From Candidatus Heimdallarchaeota archaeon (GTDB taxonomy: Archaea; Asgardarchaeota; Heimdallarchaeia; Heimdallarchaeales; Kariarchaeaceae), in contig JADCLS010000011.1 of assembly GCA_026702845.1 (NCBI GenBank), positions 62,001-126,000 on the forward strand: a stretch of DNA of 64,000 bases. The letters run 5' to 3'. The notes beneath the pieces were generated by a model. That model made no database searches. It was not told the DNA's origin and worked only from the letters and a program-made list of their open reading frames with translations. Shown here piece by piece: positions 35,962-45,223 of this stretch; the stretch's first letter is position 1, and every line of letters starts with the position of its first letter. Position numbers and translations under genes: made by a program.

Positions 35962-38601
35962 ATGCACTGTACTAGTTGTGAGTATATACTGGATCTCTAT
36001 TTCACTGGGGATATCACCCATCTGTGGACAAAAACAGTAACCGGTGAAACCAGATACTACAAGTTGGCCTATCATCCCAAGATCTATGTCACTGCAGATA
36101 TGAGCCGGGAAGAAGCAAGGTTCAATATTGAGGAGCAGCAGTACCTGACAACCCCGGAGTACCCCCGAGATTTACGTGAAATTGCATATATTGTCTACAG
36201 CCATCCAGATGTCATCTCGGTGAAATTTGTGCAACGGTTCCTCACCTCTCATCACACACAACTAAGCAATGTACTCGAGGTGGAACTGTACTCTCTTGAT
36301 AAGCTGGAACAGGTGGTCAAGGATTTTCGCAGTCGTAGGATCAATATGTACAACATAGACATCAATCCTAGACAACAATTCTTCATCGATACCCAATCCC
36401 GTTCCATGACAGCCGTCCATATCATCACCAAAAAGCGAGGAGTGGTCCGAGCCTTTGATGAGAGCCGCTATTACAACGATTATGATCTGCCAGAAGGATG
36501 TGAGGAAATTGTATCCATTATACAGCATGAGAATATGGATAGGCTGGATTATTTTCTTCCCCCACTGCAGGTGGTGGAACTGGATGTGGAGACACACAAA
36601 CTGGCTGCCTTTGCCTCCAACCGCGACAGGATCAAACAGATCAGCATCAAGTATGGCATCTATCATGATAACTCACTGGAACCGGTGAGCACCACTGAGT
36701 TCACTGGTGTTGAGCTGCAGATCCTGCATGACTTTGAGCAAACTATCCATACACTGGATCCTGATTTCATGCTGATACCCAAGGGAGATAAATTTGTACT
36801 CAACTACCTAGCACACCGTGCAAGAAAATACGGTATCCAGCTGATACTGGGAAGATTGGATGAACATCCGCTCTATGCAAGGAAGCAACAGGAGGGGCAA
36901 TCATATATGACCTACGGGCAGATCATGCATCGGGATCCGGTGATCTATCTCCCAGGACGGGTACATATTGATAACCAGAACTCCTTCTTCTTCTATGATA
37001 GTGGATTTGATGGGGTAATAGAACTCTCACGTATGAGTGGCACCCCCTTGGCTCGGGTATCACGTGCATCCATTGGTACTGTGCTCACAGGCATTGAGAT
37101 GCTCATCAACTCCATGACCATCCCCGCAACACTCCTGCCACCTGCCAAGGCACGAGGGGAACGGTTCAAAACAGCAGATCATCTGCTCATCTCGGATAAT
37201 GGTGGTCTCATCTATGATGCCGTACCTGGGATCTACACTGGTGTGTGGGCTATTGATTTCACTTCACTCTACCCCTTCATCATGATGAACCACAACATCT
37301 CCAGTGAGACTGTGTTATGTGAGCATGAGGAATGCAAGCAACCCACGATGGTGAATCAGGAACTGTTTGATGATGATCCTTACTACTATGCCAACAAGAA
37401 GAAGATGGCCGAAAGGGCCTACCAGTATGACAATATAGTGCCCGAGGTGAATTACCATATCTGTACCAAACGAGTGGGAATTGTCACCCGTACCATGAGC
37501 TATATCCTCAACAAAAGAGTAGAACTCAAACGTCTGAAGAAGGATTCCACCACACCAAAATTCCGAAAAGATCGTTATAAACGTCTGGATTCAGCAATGA
37601 AATGGATACTAGTTAGCTGTTTTGGGTACCTAGGATTTCGTAATGCACGTTGGGGTGCAATCGAGGCACATCAGAGCGTGACAGCCTATGCCCGTCGGTA
37701 CTTGTTGCAGGGCAAATTACTGGCTGAACAACATGGGTTCAAGCTTATCGGAGGCATTACAGACAGTCTCTTCCTGCAGGCTAAAAAACCTGAATTTGAC
37801 AATAAGGAGCATATGCAGAACCTTGTGAGGGTGATCTCTGAGAAAACGGGCATACCCATGGATACCGAGGGAAGATTCAAGTGGGTGGTATTCTGTAATG
37901 TCAAGGATTACAGCAGAATATCCGCACTTAATCGCTACTTCGGCTACTTTGATCATGGTGAGTTCAAATTACGAGGGATCCGACATCGTCAACGTCGTGT
38001 GACCACCATTGAGAAGGAATTTCAGGAGATTATTCTCGAGATGTTCAAGAATGCAGATACCCTGGAGGTTTTTGAACAGATCATCCCCAATGCGGAATTA
38101 GAGCTAATGCGCTGGAAAAAACGATTGATGAATAAGGAGATCGACCCCAATCACCTTATTATCAAGTTGAAAACGGGAAAGGGATCTGGAAATTACAAAG
38201 CAGTCAACACCCATCAAGCGATAACAGCCAGGATCTATGATGAGGAGGGAAACTCTGTGGAGGCGGGAGAGAATATGTACTACATCGTACGAAATGACAA
38301 GGCAAAAGGTAGGAATAGAATCACCATCGGGCCACAAGTAACAGCTGATTCGGATTATGATCCAGTATGGTATGGAAAGCTGCTGGAAAATGCGTTTCTA
38401 GAGATACTTGAAACACCACAGCATCAATTTTATGGAAAGGTCAAATATGATGGTAATCCCCGGTCAGCAACACTGCATGATTTCGGTTTTGAGGAGGAGA
38501 GAGTGCAGAAGAACGTAGATTATGAGAAGATCTATGAACGATTGAAGACAAAGAAGGCACGTAAGATTGCACAAACAGTAAGCCTTGACACATATTTCTA
38601 A
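35962..38601 (+). CDS. Family B DNA polymerase, PolB2-like
   Basis: 879 residues. Polymerase motif A is DFTSLYP with Asp432; motif B is KWILVSCFGYLG from Lys547; motif C is GGITDS, retaining Asp601 but with Ile599 where replicative PolB enzymes have the first Asp of DTD. Exo I keeps DVET, but the Exo II segment (KGDKFVLNYL) lacks the usual FD aspartate. These deviations and the LGR / GRVHIDNQNSFFFYD blocks resemble the archaeal PolB2 group, often called inactivated but reported as translesion-active in Sulfolobus (Dpo2). Accessory or repair synthesis is more likely than replication. The gene is G+C-richer than all neighbours. Confidence 0.85.
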   Translation: MHCTSCEYILDLYFTGDITHLWTKTVTGETRYYKLAYHPKIYVTADMSREEARFNIEEQQYLTTPEYPRDLREIAYIVYSHPDVISVKFVQRFLTSHHTQLSNVLEVELYSLDKLEQVVKDFRSRRINMYNIDINPRQQFFIDTQSRSMTAVHIITKKRGVVRAFDESRYYNDYDLPEGCEEIVSIIQHENMDRLDYFLPPLQVVELDVETHKLAAFASNRDRIKQISIKYGIYHDNSLEPVSTTEFTGVELQILHDFEQTIHTLDPDFMLIPKGDKFVLNYLAHRARKYGIQLILGRLDEHPLYARKQQEGQSYMTYGQIMHRDPVIYLPGRVHIDNQNSFFFYDSGFDGVIELSRMSGTPLARVSRASIGTVLTGIEMLINSMTIPATLLPPAKARGERFKTADHLLISDNGGLIYDAVPGIYTGVWAIDFTSLYPFIMMNHNISSETVLCEHEECKQPTMVNQELFDDDPYYYANKKKMAERAYQYDNIVPEVNYHICTKRVGIVTRTMSYILNKRVELKRLKKDSTTPKFRKDRYKRLDSAMKWILVSCFGYLGFRNARWGAIEAHQSVTAYARRYLLQGKLLAEQHGFKLIGGITDSLFLQAKKPEFDNKEHMQNLVRVISEKTGIPMDTEGRFKWVVFCNVKDYSRISALNRYFGYFDHGEFKLRGIRHRQRRVTTIEKEFQEIILEMFKNADTLEVFEQIIPNAELELMRWKKRLMNKEIDPNHLIIKLKTGKGSGNYKAVNTHQAITARIYDEEGNSVEAGENMYYIVRNDKAKGRNRITIGPQVTADSDYDPVWYGKLLENAFLEILETPQHQFYGKVKYDGNPRSATLHDFGFEEERVQKNVDYEKIYERLKTKKARKIAQTVSLDTYF

Positions 38602-38673
38602 AAAAAATATAAAAAACAATCAAAATATAGGAATGATTTTTATAAATTGATGTTCCATGATATTTAGATAATA

Positions 38674-39243
38674 ATGTCTTCAGATAACGTATTTTGTCAT
38701 GAATGTGGTACCAAGAACCTAAAGACGGATGCAAACTGTATCGCCTGCAATACTCCCTTAGAAGGTTCACCAAAGACCCAGACTTATCAACAACCACAAC
38801 AGAGTTACCAGGCTCCACAAAAGCCACAGTATCAACAACCCCAACAACCACAATATCAGCCACCACAGCAACCTCAATATCAACAACCAAGGCAGACACA
38901 GTATCAGCCACAGTATCAGCAACCTCAACAAGGTTATCAACAACCTCAGCAGGGTTATGGGGGAACCACCTATGGTAATGTTCCATTACAAGGAGCAGGA
39001 TTCCAGCCTCAGAATATGATGCAGAGACCTAGAAAAGATCCTGGCGTTGCGTATATCGGAGCTTTCTTCATTCCAGGGTTTGCCTATTTCTATACAGATA
39101 ATGTTGGAGGAGGAATTGCTGTCTTATTGGTGACGATTATCACTACTTTCTTCTTCATTGGTTTCTTCATCTGGTTATGGCAATTTTTCACTGCTGGAGG
39201 AGTGGTGAAAAATCATAATCGATTGAATGGATACATGGAATGA
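38674..39243 (+). CDS. Zinc-ribbon, Gln/Pro-rich, membrane protein
   Basis: 189 residues. The N-terminal zinc ribbon (CHECGTKNLKTDANCIACN, residues 8-26) is followed by a low-complexity linker of Tyr-Gln-Gln-Pro repeats (about 37-95). Two hydrophobic segments (about 128-143 and 147-170) follow, with a Gly/Pro hairpin typical of TM2-like proteins. The repeats are also visible in DNA as caacctcaacaa-like units. The zinc ribbon and repeat probably face the cytoplasm. Function unknown. Confidence 0.7.
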   Translation: MSSDNVFCHECGTKNLKTDANCIACNTPLEGSPKTQTYQQPQQSYQAPQKPQYQQPQQPQYQPPQQPQYQQPRQTQYQPQYQQPQQGYQQPQQGYGGTTYGNVPLQGAGFQPQNMMQRPRKDPGVAYIGAFFIPGFAYFYTDNVGGGIAVLLVTIITTFFFIGFFIWLWQFFTAGGVVKNHNRLNGYME

Positions 39244-39350
39244 ATATTGATTGAAATTAATAGATAGTTCAGACCTAGAGTTCAATTTATGTGAAGTGCA
39301 TAATTAATTAGCGATTTTGAGTTTCATTTCTTAAATTAGTAAAAATTTGA

Positions 39351-39956
39351 TTATACAGTAAGTGTAGATCTACCTTTGAAATGGCTCAAACGATATGGGA
39401 AGATCCAAGGTACATGTTGTTTGTATGTATTGTAATTTTCAAACTGTTGTGATAATTTTTTCTCTTCAAATATTGAACCTAGTAGAAAATACCCCCCTGC
39501 ACCTAATACCCAAGATAAAGTGGCTTCATTGACTGTGATAATCAATGTTGAGATGAAAGTAAGTAAGATACCTGCATACACAGGATGTCTTGAGTATGCG
39601 TAAATACCACCAGTTTTTAATGACCCCTTCTCCTTGGTAAATCCGATAAATGAGAATAAATCCCAATTAAGAACACCAAGAAGAGTAAATATAATGGCAA
39701 TTAAATTGAAAAATAGAAAGATAACCAATTGAATACCATGTAAAAGTAATCCTTCTAGTACTAGACTGGTGATTGATGGCACATGCATTAATACTAAAAG
39801 GAAACTGATCACTGAAATAAGATTATAAATTAGACGATAAAATCTCTCATCAAGCCCTGCTAATCTTTTCAATGTAGGAGAACTGGTTATTGTATGGATT
39901 ATTCCAAACCAGATCCAGTATGACAGGTAATTCAATAATAATGGGATATCTAACAC
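39351..39956 (-). CDS. ICMT/PEMT-like membrane methyltransferase
   Basis: 201 residues with about five membrane helices. The motif YAYSRHPVYAG (about 118-128) matches the catalytic RHPxY of isoprenylcysteine carboxyl methyltransferase, phospholipid methyltransferase and NnrU-like proteins. The C-terminal EEKKLSQQFENYNTYKQHVPWIFPY follows the family pattern. The start is GTG at 39956. Candidate substrates are prenylated proteins, quinones or lipids. Confidence 0.75.
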   Translation of the reverse strand: MLDIPLLLNYLSYWIWFGIIHTITSSPTLKRLAGLDERFYRLIYNLISVISFLLVLMHVPSITSLVLEGLLLHGIQLVIFLFFNLIAIIFTLLGVLNWDLFSFIGFTKEKGSLKTGGIYAYSRHPVYAGILLTFISTLIITVNEATLSWVLGAGGYFLLGSIFEEKKLSQQFENYNTYKQHVPWIFPYRLSHFKGRSTLTV

Positions 39957-40003
39957 AATGGATTATTCGATTAATTTGTCATAAATGTTATGTCTGATGA
40001 GAA

Positions 40004-42034
40004 TTAAGGTGTGATTTCCAATCCTTGATGTCTGTAATAGAGATTATAAAGTTTGTAATAAACTGACTGATTCTTCATGAGCTCATCGTGTGTACCGATT
40101 TCCACAATATTTCCATCTTCCATGGCAATTATCTTATTCACATCTCTGATTGTTGAAAGCCGATGGGCGATAATAAGTGTAGTTCTACCCTCGAATAATT
40201 TATTCTGAGCGATCTGAACCAGTGATTCTGATAAGGCATCCAAACGAGACGTTGCCTCATCCAAAACCAGGATTTTAGGATCGCTAAGCATGGTTCTTGC
40301 GATAGTGATCATTTGTCGTTGACCAGCTGAGAGGCTCTTACCTGATTCAGATAGAAGAGTATCATAGCTGTTAGGAAGTGCTTTGATGAATTTATCAGCC
40401 CCAATTAACTTGCACATCTCATAAATCTCATCATCTGTGGCTGATGGTTTTCCATACCTGATATTTTCAAGGATGGTCGATGCAAATAAGTAGGGTTCTT
40501 GAGATACAAGGCTTATAGTCTCATAAAGAGAATCGATGGTGATATTTCTAAGATCTTGCCCATCTATACTTACTACACCCTCATTGGGGTCATAGAACCT
40601 CATTAGAAGGTTTGTTATTGTAGTTTTCCCAGCACCAGTATGACCCACTAAGGCCCATTTTTGACCTGCGGGGATTGTAAAAGTGACATCCTTGAGCACT
40701 AACTTGGGTTTGATTATTTCTTCCTCGTGTGAACCACCCTTAATCTTCTTCAGACCCGCGTGATCGGATGTAGCACTCATTTCCTTCATTTTCTTCATCA
40801 TCTCTGGATTAGGCTTTGCATCCATTTCCTTCATACCTCTGGGTGAACCACTCATCATTGCCTTTTTCATCTGTTCTTTCTTTTCCTGTTCCTTCATTTT
40901 CTTAACTTGGTCAGCGGAGTATGCAAAACTTACATGGTTAAAATCGATCTCTCCCCTGTCAACTACGAGATTCACTGCTTCAATACTATCTTTGACCTCA
41001 GGTTCTTGCTCAATTATATCGACTAGCCTGTCTAATGCAGCCAATGATGCCTGAAGTTGTGTAAAGCTATTACTTAACTGAATAATTGGCATAAGGAACC
41101 TTTGTACCATGACAGTGCCAAGATAAATCGAACCGATTGTCATACCAATTTCTGTAACACTCAGAAAACCTCCAATTATTACAACTCCAAAAGTTAGCAA
41201 AATAGATATTGAGGATATAAGAGGCATCATGATCATGAACACCAGACCAAGGCTTTTCATATGCCCATAAGTCTCATAATTTAATTTCCTAATATCAGCA
41301 GATGTTTTCTTTTCTTGATTGAATGATTTTGCTATCATCACCCCAGAGAGATTTTCTGCCAATTTACCAGATGTTCTACCGATCGCTTGTCTGACTGCTA
41401 GCATTCTTCGTCTTCCGATAGTTGAAATAAACTTGGTGAGAAACCAAGCAATTGGAATGGCGAGTAGAGAGATAAGAGCAAAATATATAGAAAGGTTGAT
41501 CAATACTGCAAATGTTCCAACGATCAGTAATAATTGTGCAGAAGTACTGGTGAATACTGTTAATCCAGTTGCTATCTCTTGCGTATCGTTGATCACTCTA
41601 GATGTTACTTCTCCCGACTGGTTCATATGATGATACCTCATATCAGCGTCAACTAGCTGTTTAAATGATCTTTTACGAATACGATCCACCATCCCTGTTG
41701 ATAGTGTCGCTGTAAACCATGTATTTAGACTTTGTAAGAACCAAACCATAAATGAAAGGCCAAAGAAGATCATTACCAATTGGAGAATATCTGCATTGAT
41801 GATAGATAAGCTGAGTGTATCATCGATAGTCACAAATTGATCTATGGCTCTTTGAATAATTATTGGCTGATAAATGGATGCAATGGTGTAGAACACAATG
41901 ATTATTGTGATGAGAAATAGCTTGTTTTTATCATCCTCTAGAAAGCCCCAAAAAATTTTCAATAAGGCCTTAGTGCTTCTACTGCGTTTTTTATCTGCAA
42001 ACATGGCACCTCTGCCCCTTGGACCGTGACTCAT
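40004..42034 (-). CDS. ABC exporter half-transporter, heterodimer partner 1
   Basis: 676 residues: six membrane helices (about 30-330) then a nucleotide-binding domain with GHTGAGKTT, signature LSAGQRQ, Walker B ILVLDEATSRLDA and H-loop IIAHRLST. Between HVSFAY (about 369) and the Walker A core it carries an unusual Lys/Met/Glu-rich insertion (about 377-440; MKKMKEMS-like repeats) that is not part of the fold. It starts 4 bases inside the preceding gene's end (translational coupling). It supplies the canonical Walker B but a modified signature (LSAGQ). Confidence 0.9.
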   Translation of the reverse strand: MSHGPRGRGAMFADKKRSRSTKALLKIFWGFLEDDKNKLFLITIIIVFYTIASIYQPIIIQRAIDQFVTIDDTLSLSIINADILQLVMIFFGLSFMVWFLQSLNTWFTATLSTGMVDRIRKRSFKQLVDADMRYHHMNQSGEVTSRVINDTQEIATGLTVFTSTSAQLLLIVGTFAVLINLSIYFALISLLAIPIAWFLTKFISTIGRRRMLAVRQAIGRTSGKLAENLSGVMIAKSFNQEKKTSADIRKLNYETYGHMKSLGLVFMIMMPLISSISILLTFGVVIIGGFLSVTEIGMTIGSIYLGTVMVQRFLMPIIQLSNSFTQLQASLAALDRLVDIIEQEPEVKDSIEAVNLVVDRGEIDFNHVSFAYSADQVKKMKEQEKKEQMKKAMMSGSPRGMKEMDAKPNPEMMKKMKEMSATSDHAGLKKIKGGSHEEEIIKPKLVLKDVTFTIPAGQKWALVGHTGAGKTTITNLLMRFYDPNEGVVSIDGQDLRNITIDSLYETISLVSQEPYLFASTILENIRYGKPSATDDEIYEMCKLIGADKFIKALPNSYDTLLSESGKSLSAGQRQMITIARTMLSDPKILVLDEATSRLDALSESLVQIAQNKLFEGRTTLIIAHRLSTIRDVNKIIAMEDGNIVEIGTHDELMKNQSVYYKLYNLYYRHQGLEITP

Positions 42035-43806
42035 TGCTCACTACCTCCCAATCGCTCATTTTCTGGAAGAAGCTCAAATATTTGCCTATAAGACGCACAA
42101 CTATGTAGTAACTCATCATGAGTCCCTTGAGCTAGAATTAGACCTTCATCAAGAAGAATAATCAAGTCTGCCCTTACAAGGGTATTTAATCGCTGTGTAA
42201 CTGTTATTGTTGTTCTACCCTCTGATAAATTATTTAAAGCAATACGAATCAGATTCTCAGTTTCGGAATCCAAAGCAGATGAAGAATCATCTAAGAGTAA
42301 TATATTGGGATCTGCAAGTATTGCCCTTGATATAGCCAATCGTTGTTTTTGACCACCTGAGAGAGTCACTCCTCTCTCTCCAATAACCGTATCCAGCTGT
42401 TTTTCATATGAACTAATAAATTCCCAAGCCTGTGCAGCCTTAGCTGCTTCAATAATTTCTTCCTCAGATGCTTCAGGACGTGCAAAGGCGATATTTTCCC
42501 TAATAGTACCTGAGAATAGGAAAATATTCTGTTCCACCCTAGCTACATGCTCTCGTGCCTGCTGTGATGGCACATCTTCATAATCAAAACCATCAATTAA
42601 TATTCTTCCTTCTGTTGGACCATATAATTGTAATAATAACTTCAAGAAGGTTGATTTTCCTGAGCCGGGACCACCGATAAGAGCTACTTTGGCATTTGGA
42701 GGGATAATTGTATTTATGTTCTTAAGTGCAAAACCATTCTCAGGATTATTGCCATAAGCAAAACTCACGTTTTCAAAGGTTATTTCATGATCCCAATTTA
42801 TTTCTGAATTATATTGTATATTAGGTTTCTCAGGATTAGGATCAACCCAATTTAACTTTTTCCAAATCCGATCTGCATTGGTCAAAGCTGCCTGTATCAT
42901 GAGTAAACTCATAGGCACCATGAAATTCAGTCGTGTAAGTGCGATAAGGAGACCAACAACTGTCAATACCATACCAACACTCATTGTACCTGAGTATATC
43001 GCTGTATATCCCCCGATACTTATCTTACCCACGGTCCAATAAGATAGACTTATCCAGAATAATATTGCAGTGAGTGCCATTAGAATTAATCCTGGAAGGT
43101 AAAAAGCAGATAACTGTTGCTCTTGCTTTGATAGATCTGCATATTCTGAACTGGAAATATTAAATCTGTCAATTTCTCTTTGTCTTCCAGACATTCCTCG
43201 GACAACATCTATTCCTCTGAAAATCTCTTGTGATTCCTCAGTAAGTATCCCAACTGTGTCTGCCAATTTTCTGCGGATAGGTCCGATATTCTTGGCATAG
43301 CGATACGCCAATATAAAATATAAAATAAATATGACAAAGACAAGCAACATTACATCCAATGCGAAATATCTAGAAAGGTAGTACGTTGTGAAGAAAATTG
43401 AAAAAATTGCTGAAATAAAAATACGTAAGGCAGGCATTAATCCCACTCTTAATTGTGAGATTTCTGTCATGCCCATAGATAGCAATTTTGAGGAGTTATT
43501 CTCATCATGGAATGTGAGTGAGTGTTCCTGTATGGTATCAAAGTACTCTTGGCGTATATCTCGTTCATATGCAAATGCAGTTATTCCCCAGGTATAGTTG
43601 CTGATAAATTGAGCAGCTAAATTAAAAAGACCAATACCAACCATTGCAAGACTCATCCAAATAAAACTACTACTGAACCCCTCTTCAATAAGTATATCAA
43701 GAGCTAAACCAATAATAATTGCTGGAAACATATTGCCGATCGAGCTGAGTAAATTCAATATGACTGACATTCCTATTAGAGGAGGATTTTTGTAGAAAAA
43801 ACTCAA
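42031..43806 (-). CDS. ABC exporter half-transporter, heterodimer partner 2
   Basis: 591 residues: six membrane helices then an NBD with GGPGSGKST, signature LSGGQKQR, Walker B NILLLDDSSSALD (Asp where the catalytic Glu is usual) and TVTQRLNT where the H-loop His is usual. The two substitutions mark it as the partner with the degenerate ATP site, as in TM287/288-type heterodimers. It precedes and overlaps the 676-residue partner. Confidence 0.9.
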   Translation of the reverse strand: MSFFYKNPPLIGMSVILNLLSSIGNMFPAIIIGLALDILIEEGFSSSFIWMSLAMVGIGLFNLAAQFISNYTWGITAFAYERDIRQEYFDTIQEHSLTFHDENNSSKLLSMGMTEISQLRVGLMPALRIFISAIFSIFFTTYYLSRYFALDVMLLVFVIFILYFILAYRYAKNIGPIRRKLADTVGILTEESQEIFRGIDVVRGMSGRQREIDRFNISSSEYADLSKQEQQLSAFYLPGLILMALTAILFWISLSYWTVGKISIGGYTAIYSGTMSVGMVLTVVGLLIALTRLNFMVPMSLLMIQAALTNADRIWKKLNWVDPNPEKPNIQYNSEINWDHEITFENVSFAYGNNPENGFALKNINTIIPPNAKVALIGGPGSGKSTFLKLLLQLYGPTEGRILIDGFDYEDVPSQQAREHVARVEQNIFLFSGTIRENIAFARPEASEEEIIEAAKAAQAWEFISSYEKQLDTVIGERGVTLSGGQKQRLAISRAILADPNILLLDDSSSALDSETENLIRIALNNLSEGRTTITVTQRLNTLVRADLIILLDEGLILAQGTHDELLHSCASYRQIFELLPENERLGGSEQ

Positions 43807-43913
43807 AAATAAAGAGAAACCTGATTTGTACTTTCTCTTCTCAGATAAAGCTAAAGCATTACTCAGATGGTTTCTCGATATGGATACATTGTTATTCTGA
43901 ATATTATTTCACC

Positions 43914-44095
43914 TTGTTTAACTTGTTTTACAAAAAATATTATATTAAACTTATGTCACAGGCAATACAAGAAACAATAATATGGAGTTTAACTAAGAAT
44001 AATTCCGAAAACAAAAAGGGATTATATTAGCATTAAATTGATAAAATTATTTTTAGCGGATGATAAGTTTTATATCTTGTTTTACATGTGTTACA
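43914..44095. promoter_or_regulatory. TTGTTTTACA-type repeats between ABC exporter and RHH gene
   Basis: Two paired 9-mers frame the intergenic region: TTGTTTAAC (43914-43922) with TTGTTTTAC (43923-43931), and TGTTTTACA (44078-44086) with TGTGTTACA (44087-44095). The second pair ends 7 bases before the RHH start codon; the first pair is about 110 bases from the exporter start. The decamer TTGTTTTACA also sits inside the palindrome at 26494-26510. Likely regulator sites (inference). The rest of this gene-free stretch (43807-44102) shows no other structure. Confidence 0.5.
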
Positions 44096-44102
44096 ATGAG
44101 TT

Positions 44103-44999
44103 ATGTCTGAACTAGCAAAAAAAACTATCCGTATACGAGATGTAAATAAAGACCTGTATGATCACTTCAGACGACTTGCCGAGGGAATTATGGAGAAAAA
44201 TGTAGGTGAGATATTCTCACGTATGCTTTCACATTACCAAAGAGATAGGCTTCCTCCTGGTCACAAACCTAGAAAAGGACCGATGCATAACAAGAAATCC
44301 TTATTTGATTTAGAAAAGGTTGAATTTATATGTAATCACCCAGAATTAACAGTAAGCAAAAAGGATCTCCTGGCAATACCCAATAGCAGGTATGCTTTCA
44401 GAAAGATTGAACGATTAGTATTTGATGAAAGTGTGGATAATAAAGCTATTATGGATCATGTGCTCTATATTAAGGATTGTGGAGTGGAGTTCAATGCTAA
44501 ATTTAATCAAGAATTAAGCAAGTTATTTGTTCTTTCAACCACTTCTAATAGATCACTTGAGTTATATCCTAATGCTGAAACCAAAGATATTACAATTAGG
44601 GATGTGGAAATAGAAATATATGAGAGTTTTGTCAAGAAAGTAACCATTGAAGGAATTACTACAGGCCAAGCTGTCAATAAATTGTTAAATATATTTGTCT
44701 CTCGTTTAGATGAACATCATCAAATAATCCAATTAGCTTCTGAACCAGGCATTAAACCAGAAACCATAGCAAAATTAATCGTTGTAAGTCTATTAGAGGA
44801 AGTAATAGTTACTAGCAAAGATCTTGATGACATAATGGATAGAACTGTGTTTTTCTATAGAATTAATCGTCTTGTATTCACAGATAATATTTCTGCTGAG
44901 TTATTCAGGGAAAAAGTAAGTGGAATTTATGCTTGTGCAGAAATTATATTTCCTGATAATATACCAAAACTTATTCAATATACAAGAATCAAGCGTTAG
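44103..44999 (+). CDS. Tandemly duplicated ribbon-helix-helix-like DNA-binding protein
   Basis: 298 residues made of two repeats of about 145. Each begins with an RHH-like segment (KTIRIRDVNKDLYDHFRRLA at 7-26; KDITIRDVEIEIYESFVKKV at 161-180) followed by a second domain ending in related text (KIERLVFDES at 101-110, RINRLVFTDN at 253-262). RHH proteins normally dimerise, so a fused pair would be a pre-formed dimer; repeats elsewhere in the protein support whole-domain duplication. TTGTTTTACA-like repeats just upstream may be its operators. Function otherwise unknown. Confidence 0.6.
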   Translation: MSELAKKTIRIRDVNKDLYDHFRRLAEGIMEKNVGEIFSRMLSHYQRDRLPPGHKPRKGPMHNKKSLFDLEKVEFICNHPELTVSKKDLLAIPNSRYAFRKIERLVFDESVDNKAIMDHVLYIKDCGVEFNAKFNQELSKLFVLSTTSNRSLELYPNAETKDITIRDVEIEIYESFVKKVTIEGITTGQAVNKLLNIFVSRLDEHHQIIQLASEPGIKPETIAKLIVVSLLEEVIVTSKDLDDIMDRTVFFYRINRLVFTDNISAELFREKVSGIYACAEIIFPDNIPKLIQYTRIKR

Positions 45000-45147
45000 A
45001 ATCACCATCTAATTTTTTCATTAATTCCCTCCCTTTAGCTAGCTTCTTCTTATGTTTCTTTCGTATCTCTTCAGTTAATTTATTTGAATCATTATGAATG
45101 GGGGGATCGATTTTTATCTTAGGTTCCTCAATTTTTTCTTCCTTCAT
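44989..45147 (-). CDS. Small basic protein (52 residues)
   Basis: ATG at 45145-45147, TGA at 44989-44991: MKEEKIEEPKIKIDPPIH at the start, then a strongly basic helix (EEIRKKHKKKLAKGRELMKKL). Overlaps the last 11 bases of the convergent RHH gene. Codon use and clean composition favour a real gene; function unknown. Confidence 0.5.
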   Translation of the reverse strand: MKEEKIEEPKIKIDPPIHNDSNKLTEEIRKKHKKKLAKGRELMKKLDGDSNA

Positions 45148-45223
45148 GAACCATTGTGCAATTCATAATATTTTATAAGTATCAACAATAAATATGGACT
45201 CTAGTAAATAATATGGAATTAAA

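Noticed and set aside
38441..38986. Minus-strand frame over the Gln/Pro-repeat gene
   Set aside because: Val/Asp-rich mirror of the repeat DNA; no start context or recognisable domain, and it overlaps two better genes.
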